NCBI GenBank assembly: GCA_003389325.1 | Contig: QQVE01000047.1 | Coordinates: forward strand, 1 to 64,000 | Source: Planctomycetota bacterium | GTDB lineage: Bacteria; Planctomycetota; Planctomycetia; Pirellulales; PALSA-1355 | DNA: 64,000 nt | Direction: 5' to 3' | Shown here: positions 1 through 8,278 of the stretch, piece by piece | How the letters are laid out: each line of letters starts with the position of its first letter | Numbering within the stretch: position 1 is the first letter of the stretch | Notes under the pieces: generated by a model | Told to the model about the DNA's origin: nothing | Database searches by the model: none | What the model saw: only the letters and a program-made list of their open reading frames with translations | Position numbers and translations under genes: made by a program

Positions 1-181
1 CAACGACGACAACCTCCTTCTCTGCCAGGTCGGACAGCGAATGGCGCTTGCCGTCGACGCCCTCCAGGTCCTTCCACGCCGGTGCCGGGTCGCCGATGTC
101 GAGCACCGCGTTGTACTTGCCTGCGCCTGCGGAGGAAACAAGCAGGGCTGCCAGGAGGAAGGTCAAACCGAAACGCTGCAT
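1..181 (-). CDS. Redoxin (AhpC/TSA, thioredoxin-like) protein, N-terminal part only
   Basis: The gene runs off the left edge, so only about 60 N-terminal codons are visible. Translation from the ATG at 181 gives a hydrophobic signal peptide (MQRFGLTFLLAALLVSS) followed by a segment with DIGDPAPAWKDLEGVDG and HSLSDL, then VVVV. This is the usual opening of a secreted thioredoxin-fold redoxin: 'G.PAP.f.l.d..G...sL.d...k.vvv'. The catalytic Cys region lies outside the window. The same G-K-x-H-S-L-S-D start recurs in the redoxin module of the fusion protein at 9985-11865, so the two are paralogous modules. Presumed role is extracytoplasmic thiol-disulphide or peroxide chemistry; this is family knowledge and not shown here. 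Confidence 0.7.
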   Translation of the reverse strand, partial: MQRFGLTFLLAALLVSSAGAGKYNAVLDIGDPAPAWKDLEGVDGKRHSLSDLAEKEVVVV

Positions 182-226
182 GTCATAACTCCAACGGGGG
201 CGAGTCGTCTTCGGGCCGGCCGTTTG

Positions 227-256
227 AGCTTAGCCTAGGGCTGCCGCGGCGGTCAA
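227..256 (-). promoter_or_regulatory. Candidate sigma70-type promoter of the redoxin gene
   Basis: On the minus strand TTGACC (256-251) is followed after 18 nt by TAAGCT (232-227), about 45 nt upstream of the redoxin ATG. An overlapping TAGGCT (237-232) sits too close to the -35 to be used with it. Assigned by consensus match and position only. Confidence 0.35.
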
Positions 257-391
257 CGTTTTGCCGTCCATCCCGCAGCAACGGCAAACGAAAGGAAAAA
301 ACTTGCCTTTTCGCCGCCGCGGGGGCAAAATCGCGAACGGTGTTTCAAGGGCGCTTCACCTCTTTGCAAATCCGTGGCGAGGGCGCATCTC

Positions 392-1234
392 ATGCTCGGC
401 TTCAGGCCGCTTATCGGGTTCGTTTCCACTGTCGCGTGGTCCGGATTGCTCGCGGCCGGCGCAACAGCCCTCGACGTCCAGGACGGCTCCTTCACGGCCA
501 GCGATGGCGTGAACATCCACTATCTCGAGGCCGGCCAAGGCTCGCCCGTCGTGCTCGTGCACGGCTACACCGGCACGGCGGAAGGCAATTGGTTTCTCAA
601 CGGCGTTGCCGAGGCCCTGGCCGAGAACCACCGTGTCGTGGCGCTCGATTGCCGCGGGCACGGCAAGAGCGACAAACCGCACGACCCCGAAAAGTACGGT
701 CCCCAAATGGCCCGCGACGTCCTCGAGTTGATGGATCATCTCGACATCGTTAAGGCCCACGTCCACGGCTACTCGATGGGCGGGTTCATCGTCCCGCAGT
801 TGCTGACCATGTCGCCGGATCGCTTCATCACCGCCTCGTACGGCGGATCGGGTGTGCCCGAGGTCGAGGAGAAGTACAAGAGCCAGGTCCCCGCCGATGC
901 ACGAGGCCCCGATCCGCAGGAAGCCGAAGCGATGTCGAAGCTGCGCCGCATGCCGCATCGCGACGAGAAAGCACTGTCCGCGGTGCGCCAGTATCCGTGG
1001 AAGCCCGACGAGCGCGGCGGTATTGACCTTTCGACGATCGAGATGCCCGTACTGGCAATCAATGGCGAATTTGATCGCCCCAATGCCCGCACCCATCGCA
1101 TGCAGCGCGAACTGGACGACTTCACCGCGGTGGTGCTGCCGGGCAAGTCGCACCTGACGGCGATCATGGCAGGCTACATGCCGCAGTTGTACGTCGACTC
1201 GCTCGTCGAGTTTATCGATAAGCACGATCCCTAA
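392..1234 (+). CDS. Secreted alpha/beta-fold hydrolase
   Basis: Serine hydrolase of the alpha/beta fold, about 280 residues. A hydrophobic N-terminus (MLGFRPLIGFVSTVAWSGLL) reads as a signal peptide. The oxyanion-hole motif HGYTG and the nucleophile elbow GYSMGG are present. The acid is probably the Asp of NGEFDRPN and the base the His of GKSHLTAI, so the triad is complete. The open frame extends back to a GTG at 374, but that has no ribosome-binding site, whereas GAGGG lies 8 nt before the ATG at 392; I chose 392. The substrate cannot be told from sequence. The DinB gene follows after 25 bp and may be cotranscribed. Confidence 0.85.
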   Translation: MLGFRPLIGFVSTVAWSGLLAAGATALDVQDGSFTASDGVNIHYLEAGQGSPVVLVHGYTGTAEGNWFLNGVAEALAENHRVVALDCRGHGKSDKPHDPEKYGPQMARDVLELMDHLDIVKAHVHGYSMGGFIVPQLLTMSPDRFITASYGGSGVPEVEEKYKSQVPADARGPDPQEAEAMSKLRRMPHRDEKALSAVRQYPWKPDERGGIDLSTIEMPVLAINGEFDRPNARTHRMQRELDDFTAVVLPGKSHLTAIMAGYMPQLYVDSLVEFIDKHDP

Positions 1235-1259
1235 GCTGGGCGGTACGAGAGAGGGCGGC

Positions 1260-1721
1260 ATGAGCGAAGTTCATCGCATTGCGAAGCAACTGCAGCGGAC
1301 CTTTCAGGGTCGCGCGTTTCACGGTCCGGCCGTGGAGGAGGCGCTGGATGGCGTAACGCTCAAGATGGCCAAGGCTCGATCTCCGAATGGGGCTCATAAC
1401 ATCTGGCAGATCGTGCTGCACATGACCTTCTGGCAGGACACGGTTCGCAAGTGGCTGAAGGGAAACACGACGCGGCCCGAACCCGGCGAAGACTGGCCCA
1501 AGATCAAGGAGCGCACGTCCGGCGAATGGAAGAAGGCGCAGTGGAACTTGCGCCGCTCTTATGAACTTTTGCGCGACGAGGTGATGGTGCAGGACGAGGC
1601 GCGGCTCGAAGAACCGATTTTCGACGGCATGTCAAAGGTCTACGTCTGCCTGCACGGCATCATTCAGCACAACATCTACCACGCCGGCCAGATCTCGCTG
1701 CTTAGGAAGATTCATAGCTGA
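1260..1721 (+). CDS. DinB/YfiT-family four-helix-bundle protein
   Basis: 153-residue cytoplasmic protein of the DinB superfamily. Family features visible are the first metal-ligand region (WQIVLHMTFWQ) and the paired histidines near the C-terminus (HGIIQHNIYHAGQISLL), which together give the usual three-histidine metal site. Members are metal-dependent enzymes or thiol transferases (bacillithiol-, mycothiol- or maleylpyruvate-type); the exact reaction cannot be inferred. The start at 1260 has GAGAGGG just upstream. The gene follows the alpha/beta hydrolase by 25 bp. Confidence 0.85.
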   Translation: MSEVHRIAKQLQRTFQGRAFHGPAVEEALDGVTLKMAKARSPNGAHNIWQIVLHMTFWQDTVRKWLKGNTTRPEPGEDWPKIKERTSGEWKKAQWNLRRSYELLRDEVMVQDEARLEEPIFDGMSKVYVCLHGIIQHNIYHAGQISLLRKIHS

Positions 1722-1790
1722 AAATGGCGATACATATCGCCCCCGCAGGTCGTCGGCCGCGATCTTGCTTTTCGCCCCGGGCGGCTCGGC

Positions 1791-1796
1791 TATAAT
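1791..1796 (+). promoter_or_regulatory. -10-like TATAAT upstream of the DUF1501 gene
   Basis: A perfect TATAAT at 1791-1796 with only weak -35 candidates (TTGCTT at 1765-1770, spacing 20; TTTTCG, spacing 16). If used, transcription would start near 1803, almost on the ATG at 1805, which favours the GTG at 1880 as the real start of the following gene. Confidence 0.35.
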
Positions 1797-1879
1797 AGGC
1801 GGCCATGCATCGCCACCCGCCCACGGCACATGCCGGCCACGCGTTTGGATTCCTTCGCCCTCGCCAGCGCGAAGGACTC

Positions 1880-3205
1880 GTGAGCTACAGCCGCCGCAGC
1901 GTGCTGAAAGCCAGCCTGGCAGGCATGGCCGGTTTGACGCTCCCCGGCGTGCTTGCAGCCCGCAGTGCCGCTGCCCGCGAAGGCGCGGCCCCCGGCGGCA
2001 AGAGCGTGATTTTGATCTGGATGACCGGCGGCCCCAGCCACATCGACACCTGGGACGTCAAGCCGCAGGCTCCACCCGAGATTCGGGGCCCCTTCGGCAC
2101 AATCGCGACCAAGTTGCCAGGCATCCGCTTCTGTGAATTCCTGCCCAAGCAGGCAGCGATGATGGATCGGCTCACCGTCATTCGCTCGGTCGATGCCCGT
2201 TTCAGCAACCACGAGCCGAACCAGGTGTTCCAGACCGGAAACCGCGCCGCATCGCCCCGCACGAACCGCGAGGGCGACAAGTTTCCGGCGATCGCCTCGA
2301 TCGCGGCAAAGCATGCCGGACCGCTCCGCCGCGACATGCCACCGAGCGTGGTGCTGAACATGAAGTCGCGCTCGCACGTGGCCTGGGGGGGCTACCTCGG
2401 CAAGGAGTACGACCCGTTTCTGGGCAACGAGGTCCAAGGGCTATTTGAGCTGCCGGCGGGGCTCGACCAGACCCGCATCCGCTCGCGGCACGATCTGCAA
2501 CAGCAATTCGACCGTCTGCGGCGCGATCTCGATCTTTCCGGCTCGATGCAGGCCCTCGACCGCTTCGAGCAGCAGGCCATCGACATCGTTGCCGGCCAGA
2601 AGGCCCAGCAGGTGTTCGATCTTTCGCAGGAACCGGCCGCCGTGCGCGAGCGCTACGGCTCGCACGACTGGTGCCAGCAGGCGCTATTGGCCCGCAGGCT
2701 GGTCGAAGCGGGCGTGAGCTTCGTGACGATCGACCTGAGCAATCACGGCGCCTCGGGCACCTGGGACACGCACGGCGACAACATTCCGCCCTACGGCGGC
2801 ATCTGGAACGGCCTTCGCCCGCTGCTGCCTGTGTTCGATCATTTGCTCACCACGCTGGTAAGCGATCTGGAACAGCGCGGACTGGCCGACGATGTGCTAG
2901 TGATCGCGATGGGCGAGTTCGGCCGCACGCCGCAGATCGGCACGCAAGGCAGCAGCGACGGACGCAACCACTGGCCGGTCGTGATGTCGATGACGCTGGC
3001 TGGCGGCGGGATGCGGCACGGCCAGGTGATCGGCAGCACGGAGCGCGACGGCGGTCAAATCAAGGAGCGTCCCGTCACGCCCAGCGACCTGGCCGCCACG
3101 ATCTATCGCCACATGGGCGTGCCGCTCGACGGCACCTATCTCGACTCGCGCGGCCGCCCTCGGTACTACGTCGAAGACGGCGAACCCATTCGCGAGTTGG
3201 TCTAG
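1880..3205 (+). CDS. DUF1501 family protein with Tat signal
   Basis: DUF1501 (sulfatase-like, alkaline-phosphatase fold) protein, very abundant in planctomycetes. A twin-arginine signal (SRRSVLKASLAGMAGLTLPG) lies at the extreme N-terminus when translation begins at GTG 1880, which is preceded by GCGAAGGA. The ATG at 1805 would bury the Tat motif about 28 residues in and sits on a TATAAT, so I prefer 1880 (441 residues). Family landmarks: IWMTGGPSHIDTWD near residue 45, FVTIDLSNHGASGTWDTH, and VIAMGEFGRTPQIG with GRNHWP. Presumed periplasmic; members usually partner DUF1549/DUF1553 proteins, but this copy stands alone. Confidence 0.9.
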   Translation: MSYSRRSVLKASLAGMAGLTLPGVLAARSAAAREGAAPGGKSVILIWMTGGPSHIDTWDVKPQAPPEIRGPFGTIATKLPGIRFCEFLPKQAAMMDRLTVIRSVDARFSNHEPNQVFQTGNRAASPRTNREGDKFPAIASIAAKHAGPLRRDMPPSVVLNMKSRSHVAWGGYLGKEYDPFLGNEVQGLFELPAGLDQTRIRSRHDLQQQFDRLRRDLDLSGSMQALDRFEQQAIDIVAGQKAQQVFDLSQEPAAVRERYGSHDWCQQALLARRLVEAGVSFVTIDLSNHGASGTWDTHGDNIPPYGGIWNGLRPLLPVFDHLLTTLVSDLEQRGLADDVLVIAMGEFGRTPQIGTQGSSDGRNHWPVVMSMTLAGGGMRHGQVIGSTERDGGQIKERPVTPSDLAATIYRHMGVPLDGTYLDSRGRPRYYVEDGEPIRELV

Positions 3206-3217
3206 CCCAACTCCAGT

Positions 3218-3619
3218 CTAGCTTCCGTCGCCGGCAGCCGCGGCGGCGCGTTGGGCACGCCGGGCCGAGATAAACGACCACACGCAGGTGGCCACGAATA
3301 CCAGGCAGATGACGCCCATCAGCAACGCCATCCGCGGCGCGCGGTTGTACAGCGGATCGTCGGAGATGGCGTTACCCAGCTTCATTAGACCGCGCCCGAA
3401 GCCGGCGAGAAAGCCAAGCAGTCCGATGGCGGCCGCCGCGTGCATGGCGTGTTTGCGAAGGGCCGAGTTGTACGCCAGCGCGCCGCAGACGATCAGCGGC
3501 ACGCCGAAGAAAGCTGGAATCAACGCCGTGATGCTCTGCCGGTCGGCCTCGGCCCCGAAATAGCCCCACATTCCGATGGCGCTGAGAACCACGCCAAAAC
3601 CAATCGCCACGTTCGGCAT
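3218..3619 (-). CDS. Small integral membrane protein, unknown function
   Basis: 133-residue protein with about four hydrophobic segments: AIGFGVVLSAIGMWGYFG, an ALIPAFFGVPLIVCGALAY block, AAAAIGLLGFLAGFG and MALLMGVICLVFVATCVW. It ends in an Arg/Ala-rich cytoplasmic tail. The ATG at 3619 is preferred over the upstream TTG codons because a G-rich GGGGGG lies just before it. I do not recognise the family. It is convergent with the DUF1501 gene (12 bp gap) and divergent from the glucose dehydrogenase. Confidence 0.7.
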   Translation of the reverse strand: MPNVAIGFGVVLSAIGMWGYFGAEADRQSITALIPAFFGVPLIVCGALAYNSALRKHAMHAAAAIGLLGFLAGFGRGLMKLGNAISDDPLYNRAPRMALLMGVICLVFVATCVWSFISARRAQRAAAAAGDGS

Positions 3620-3714
3620 GTTCTTGCCCCCCAACAATAGACCCGTTTCTTGTCCGCCGTGCCTCTCAAACTAGCGAGCTAGCCTGGGCCTGTCGAGGTC
3701 GGCACCAGCGTGCG

Positions 3715-3742
3715 TTGACATCGACCCGCCAGCGGCTAGGCT
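3715..3742 (+). promoter_or_regulatory. Candidate promoter of the glucose dehydrogenase gene
   Basis: TTGACA (3715-3720), 16-nt spacer, TAGGCT (3737-3742). The same TAGGCT hexamer follows a TTGACA in the TetR-controlled promoter near 13.76 kb, which supports it as a real -10 in this genome. Confidence 0.5.
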
Positions 3743-3751
3743 GGTCAGTCT

Positions 3752-3770
3752 CGGCGGTCTGGCACCGCCG
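3752..3770 (+). promoter_or_regulatory. 5'-leader hairpin before the glucose dehydrogenase
   Basis: CGGCGGT (3752-3758) and ACCGCCG (3764-3770) form a 7-bp stem with a 5-nt loop at the predicted start of the transcript, 35 nt before the ATG at 3806. No U-run follows, so it is not a terminator; mRNA stability or translational control is possible. Confidence 0.35.
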
Positions 3771-3805
3771 CTTCCTGCCCTGAGACACCACCGCTAGAAG
3801 TCCGC

Positions 3806-4909
3806 ATGAAAGCCGTCGCCGTCACTCCGGGCCAGCCCGAGAGCGTCCACCTGGCCGATCTTCCCAAACCCAGTGTGACCGACATGCCCGACGGCCGCGG
3901 CGTGCTGGTGCGGGTGCTCAAGGTCGGCGTCGACGCCACCGACCGCGAAATCAACGAAGCCAAGTACGGCGCGCCCCCGCCGGGATATCAGTTCCTGGTG
4001 CTGGGTCACGAATCGTTCGGCGTCGTCGAGGAAGTGGGGCCCGCCGTGAGGCACGTCAAGCCGGGCGACTACGTCACGGCAACCGTGCGCCGTCCCGGCG
4101 GCTCGATCTACGATCAGATCGGCACTTCGGACATGACCAGCGAGGAAACCTACTACGAGCGCGGCATCAATCTGCTGCACGGCTTTCTCACCGAATACTA
4201 CGTCGACGACGCCGAGTTCATCGTTCGCATGCCCGACGGGCTCAAGCACCTGCACGTGCTGGCCGAGCCGATGAGCTGTGCCACCAAGGCCGTGCAGCAA
4301 GCCTACGAAGTGCAGCGCCGCCTGCGCGTGTGGCGCCCGCAAATCGCCTACGTGATGGGTGCCGGGCAGATCGGCCTGCTCACCACGCTCGTCTTGCGGC
4401 TGCGCGGGCTCGAGGTCTACACGCTGGCACGCGGCGAACCGCCGTCGCTCAAGGCCGAATTGGTCGAGGCCATGGGAGCCCACTACATCAGCACCAAGCA
4501 GGTGCCGCTCGACGAGCTGCCCGGGCGCGTGGGCAAGGCCGACCTGATCATCGACGCCACCGGCAGCAGCGCCGTGGCCTTCGGCTCGATGCAGTTGCTG
4601 GGCCACAACGGCGTGCTGGTTTGGACCAGCGTCACCGGCGGGCGGCAGCACGTCGAAGTTCCCTCCGACAAGGTGAATCTCGACTGGGTGCTGGGCAACA
4701 AGCTTTTGTTAGGATCGGTCAACGCCAACCGCGAGCACTTCGAGATGGGCATCAAGGACATGGCCCTCGGCGAGGTCACCTATCCCGGCGTGATCGAACG
4801 GATTCTCACCACGCCCGTTGACGGGCTGGAGAGTTACGAACAAATGATGCGGGCCCTGGTCGACGATCAGTCGGCACTGAAGGTGTACGTGAACGTCGCC
4901 GACGGATAG
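3806..4909 (+). CDS. Glucose 1-dehydrogenase, haloarchaeal-type zinc MDR family
   Basis: 367-residue medium-chain dehydrogenase. It matches the glucose dehydrogenase subfamily: [10 protein letters not shown] (residues about 34-43), [31 protein letters not shown] and [16 protein letters not shown] all have direct counterparts in the Haloferax enzyme as I remember it. As there, the usual catalytic-zinc Cys is an Asp (VGVDATD), with the GHE pair and a later Glu as the other ligands. The four structural-zinc cysteines are absent. The nucleotide-binding glycine motif is GAGQIG near residue 184. Expected reaction: oxidation of glucose or a related aldose to the lactone with NAD(P)+. It has its own promoter, and an EEP-family gene follows after 43 bp. 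Confidence 0.8.
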   Translation: MKAVAVTPGQPESVHLADLPKPSVTDMPDGRGVLVRVLKVGVDATDREINEAKYGAPPPGYQFLVLGHESFGVVEEVGPAVRHVKPGDYVTATVRRPGGSIYDQIGTSDMTSEETYYERGINLLHGFLTEYYVDDAEFIVRMPDGLKHLHVLAEPMSCATKAVQQAYEVQRRLRVWRPQIAYVMGAGQIGLLTTLVLRLRGLEVYTLARGEPPSLKAELVEAMGAHYISTKQVPLDELPGRVGKADLIIDATGSSAVAFGSMQLLGHNGVLVWTSVTGGRQHVEVPSDKVNLDWVLGNKLLLGSVNANREHFEMGIKDMALGEVTYPGVIERILTTPVDGLESYEQMMRALVDDQSALKVYVNVADG

Positions 4910-4952
4910 GGCAAGGGTCCAACTAGAAAGTCCCTCAGGCGAGGAAGGTTCG

Positions 4953-5831
4953 ATGCGTCCCCCGATGATGTTCGCCCTAGTGCTGGTCGCCTTGGCCGCA
5001 TCGCTGTTCGCGCCGGGCCGCTCGATCGCCGAGGACACGATGCGCGTGATGACGTTCAACATCCGCTACGGCTCGGCTGGCGACGGCGAAAACGCCTGGG
5101 AAAAACGCAAGGACATGCTCGTCGAGACGATCCGCACGTTCGATCCCGATCTGCTCGGCACACAGGAAGTGCTGGCCATGCAGGCCGACTTCCTGGCCGA
5201 GGAGCTTTCCGACTACACGCTGGTGGGCGTGGGACGCGACGACGGCCAGCGGCGAGGGGAGCTCTCGGCCGTGCTGTTCAAGACGAAACGTTTCGAGCTG
5301 CTCGACTCCGGCACTTTCTGGTTGAGCGAAACGCCGGACGTGCCCGGCAGCAAGAGTTGGGATAGTTCGCTGCCGCGCATCGCCACCTGGGTCAAGCTCG
5401 CCGATCGCGAGGCCGACGAGCTCGAGCTGTGCTTCCTTAACACGCATTGGGATCATCGCGGACGGCGGGCGCGCGTCGAGGCCGGCCGCATCATCCGCGA
5501 ATGGCTCAGCGAAAACGCCGCCGGCATGCCGACCATCATGACGGGCGACCTGAACGTGACCGACACGCACCGGGGCTTCGCCTCGCTGCTGACGGCCGAT
5601 GCCGACCCCAGGCTGGTCGACGTCTACCGGCAGGCTCATCCCGAGGCGGCCGACGACGAAGCCACCTCGCACGGCTTCTCGGGGCGCCGCCGCGGCCGGC
5701 GCATCGACTTCATCCTGGCCTCGCCGGAGTGGGCCGCCACGCACGCCGCCATCAACTACACCAATCGCGACGGCCGCTACCCGTCGGATCACTATCCCAT
5801 CGAAGCAGTGCTGCAGGCCAAAGGCCAGTAG
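4953..5831 (+). CDS. Secreted endonuclease/exonuclease/phosphatase-family hydrolase
   Basis: 292 residues with a cleavable signal peptide (MMFALVLVALAASLFAPGRS). The mature part is the EEP (DNase I-like) fold: MTFNIRYGS at its start, LGTQEV with the metal-binding Glu, FLNTHWDH with the catalytic His, TGDLNVTD (Asp/Asn pair) and the final SDHYP motif. All active-site residues are therefore present. Secreted members act as nucleases, phosphodiesterases or sphingomyelinase-like enzymes. AGGAAGG precedes the ATG at 4953. Confidence 0.88.
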   Translation: MRPPMMFALVLVALAASLFAPGRSIAEDTMRVMTFNIRYGSAGDGENAWEKRKDMLVETIRTFDPDLLGTQEVLAMQADFLAEELSDYTLVGVGRDDGQRRGELSAVLFKTKRFELLDSGTFWLSETPDVPGSKSWDSSLPRIATWVKLADREADELELCFLNTHWDHRGRRARVEAGRIIREWLSENAAGMPTIMTGDLNVTDTHRGFASLLTADADPRLVDVYRQAHPEAADDEATSHGFSGRRRGRRIDFILASPEWAATHAAINYTNRDGRYPSDHYPIEAVLQAKGQ

Positions 5832-5930
5832 CTCCCTCGAGTGTATCCTCGCACGTCACTGGCCGGTGGGTTATAGTCGACAGGGATCTTCCCGCCGACA
5901 ATGTCCCGCCCCACCGATTCGAGGTTTGCC

Positions 5931-6962
5931 ATGGCTCCGCCCATCACCGTAGGAGTGCTTACGCATGCCGGCGGCGCTCATGTCGGAGCCTATCTCAGCG
6001 GGCTGGCCACCGCCAAAGACTGCGACGCGGTGTACCTGGCCGATCCCGATGGCCGCTGGCAGGACGAGGCCAAGCGACGCTTAGGCGACAAACTCAAGGG
6101 CACGACGCGCGACTACGAACAATTGCTCAAGGAGCACACGCCGGCGATGGCGCTGGTGACCATGGAAGCCCGGCTCGCGCCACCAGTGATCGACGCGGCG
6201 CTCGACGCCGGCTGCCATGTCTTCGCCGAAAAGCCCGCTTGCGTGCGCGTCGCAGATTTTGCCCGGCTGGTCGACAAGGCCGACAGCAAACACCGCTACC
6301 TGATGTTGGCCCTGGCAAATCGCTCGAAGAACGACGCGGTTGCGGCCCGCGAGATCATCGCGGCGGGACGCATCGGCAAGCTCTACGGCATCGAGGTCCA
6401 CATCATTGCCGACCAGACGCGGCTCACTGACGAGGCCTATCACGATACCTGGTATGCGCATCGAAAGCGCGCCGGCGGCGGACACCTGATCTGGCTGGGC
6501 ATTCACTGGCTCGATCTGGCCATGTTTCTCACCGGCTCGTCGATCGACCAGACGTGCGGCTTCATCGCCAACGTCGGCGGCCAGCCGATCGACGTTGAGG
6601 ATTCGGCCGCCGCGGCCTTTCGTTTCGACAACGGAGCCCTGGGCACAATCACCTCGGGCTACTACCTCGACCAGAGCTACCACTCGCACATCAAGATCTG
6701 GGGCTCCGCCGGCTGGATCCACCTCGAACCGATGCTTGACCGGCCGCTGCGCTTCTACGAGAACGCCCACGCCTCGGCCGGCGTGCAGACCTGGCCCGGC
6801 TCCAGAGACCCGCGCGGCTACGAGCCCTTCGTCCACGAGGCCGTTCGCGCCTGTGCCACGATGAGCGACCCGCCGATCACCAGTGCCGAGAGCCTGCGTG
6901 CGTTACGGACCGTGTTTGCGATTTACGCCTCGGCCGAGTCGGGGAAAACGACGAAAGTCTGA
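5931..6962 (+). CDS. Gfo/Idh/MocA family oxidoreductase
   Basis: About 343 residues. The N-terminal Rossmann domain begins VGVLTHAGGAHVGAYLSG and continues through VYLADPDGRW, followed by the classical EKPACV motif (Lys-Pro of the family) and the C-terminal beta-sheet domain with GGGHLIWLGIHWLDLA, whose GxHxxD is the usual catalytic region. Usual substrates are sugars, inositols or their acids with NAD(P). I start at ATG 5931, which has GAGG upstream; an ATG at 5901 would add 10 residues. A Tat-exported unknown follows after 13 bp, probably in one operon. Confidence 0.88.
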   Translation: MAPPITVGVLTHAGGAHVGAYLSGLATAKDCDAVYLADPDGRWQDEAKRRLGDKLKGTTRDYEQLLKEHTPAMALVTMEARLAPPVIDAALDAGCHVFAEKPACVRVADFARLVDKADSKHRYLMLALANRSKNDAVAAREIIAAGRIGKLYGIEVHIIADQTRLTDEAYHDTWYAHRKRAGGGHLIWLGIHWLDLAMFLTGSSIDQTCGFIANVGGQPIDVEDSAAAAFRFDNGALGTITSGYYLDQSYHSHIKIWGSAGWIHLEPMLDRPLRFYENAHASAGVQTWPGSRDPRGYEPFVHEAVRACATMSDPPITSAESLRALRTVFAIYASAESGKTTKV

Positions 6963-6975
6963 CAGCGAGAAAGCC

Positions 6976-8241
6976 ATGCTCGATCGACGTTCGTTTCTGG
7001 CAGCCGTGGGTGGAACGCTGGCCGCCGCCCCCTGGGCGTCGGCATTGGCCGGCGACGGCAAACGCAAGCGCCTGGCGATCGTCACCACCGAGTGGCGCTA
7101 TCACTCGCATGCCTGGCACATGGGCACGCGGTTTCTCGTGGGCTACCCCATCGGTGGCCGCTGGCACCATCCGCCCCTGGAGGTCGTGTCGGCCTACGTC
7201 GCTCAGTTTCCCGAGAACGATCTGGCCCGCAGCCGCTCCAAGGAATTCGGCTTTCCGCTCTATCCGACCATCGCCGAGGCCTTGCGCTGCGGCGGAAAGG
7301 AGCTGGCCGTCGACGCCGTGCTCGTCATCGGCGAACACGGCGACTATCCGAACAACGAGTTCGGCCAGAAGAAGTACCCGCGATACGAGTTCTTCAAGCA
7401 GGTCGTCGACGTTTTTCAGGCAGACGGCCGCACGGTGCCGATGTTCAACGATAAGCACCTCTCGTGGAAATGGGACTGGGCCAAGGAGATGGTCGACACG
7501 GCCCGGTCGATGAACATTCCCTACCTGGCCGGCTCGTCGCTGCCGGTGACCTGGCGGATGCCGTCGATCGAGATGCCGTACGGGGCCCAGGTCGACGAAG
7601 TGATGTCGGTCGCCATGGGGGGACTGGACAGTTACGACTTCCACGCGTTCGAGGTGATTCAGTGCATGGTCGAGCGCCGCAAGGGCGGCGAAACCGGTGT
7701 GGCCTGGCTGGAAGCCATTCGCGGCGACGACGTGTGGGCGTCCCTCGAAAAGGGATCTTGGGCCGGCGGCGGCATCGACCAGAACCTGTTTAAAGCCTGC
7801 CTGTGCCGCAGCCAGACGCTGGCCCAACCCGAGACGTTCAGCCACCGCTACCCCACGCCAGAGCAGATGCGTGCCTGGGTCAAGGATCCGGTCGCTTACC
7901 GCTTCGAGTACAACGACGGACTCAGGGGCGCAATGCTCTTGATGAACGGCCTGGTCAACGACTTTACGTTTGCAGCCAGGCTCAAGGGCCAGGAAGAACC
8001 GCTGTCGACGCTGTTCTACCTGCCGCCGAACCCCAACGTGGTTTACTCGGCGGCGCTAATGTCGAAGGCCGAACAGACCTTTCTCACCGGCAACCCCCCC
8101 TACCCCGTCGAGCGGACGCTGCTCACCGGCGGCCTGGTCGAGGCCGGGATGCAGTCGCTGGCCAAGAACCAGCGCGTCGAAACGCCTTACATGAACGTGC
8201 GGTACCAGGCGCCGAAGGAATCGACGTTTTGGACGAGCTAG
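6976..8241 (+). CDS. Tat-exported protein of unknown function
   Basis: 421 residues with a twin-arginine signal at the very N-terminus (MLDRRSFLAAVGGTLAAAP), so it is probably exported folded. The body has conserved-looking blocks rich in His, Trp and acidic residues: TTEWRYHSHAWHMGTRFL, VIGEHGDYPNNEFGQ, FNDKHLSWKWDW and GSSLPVTWRMPSIEMPYG. I do not recognise a characterised family. Its position 13 bp behind a Gfo/Idh/MocA gene suggests a shared carbohydrate-related task, which is inference. The ATG at 6976 lies 13 bp after the previous stop and has a purine-rich GCGAGAAAG upstream. Confidence 0.75.
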   Translation: MLDRRSFLAAVGGTLAAAPWASALAGDGKRKRLAIVTTEWRYHSHAWHMGTRFLVGYPIGGRWHHPPLEVVSAYVAQFPENDLARSRSKEFGFPLYPTIAEALRCGGKELAVDAVLVIGEHGDYPNNEFGQKKYPRYEFFKQVVDVFQADGRTVPMFNDKHLSWKWDWAKEMVDTARSMNIPYLAGSSLPVTWRMPSIEMPYGAQVDEVMSVAMGGLDSYDFHAFEVIQCMVERRKGGETGVAWLEAIRGDDVWASLEKGSWAGGGIDQNLFKACLCRSQTLAQPETFSHRYPTPEQMRAWVKDPVAYRFEYNDGLRGAMLLMNGLVNDFTFAARLKGQEEPLSTLFYLPPNPNVVYSAALMSKAEQTFLTGNPPYPVERTLLTGGLVEAGMQSLAKNQRVETPYMNVRYQAPKESTFWTS

Positions 8242-8278
8242 TCTAGGCCGAATCCGGCTTCGCGGTTGAGCGACGCGT

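Noticed and set aside
374..391. GTG start giving a longer alpha/beta hydrolase
   Set aside because: No ribosome-binding site, while the ATG at 392 has GAGGG at good spacing and begins the signal peptide.
3752..3770. Hairpin as a terminator
   Set aside because: It lies between divergent genes, just after a promoter, and has no U-run.
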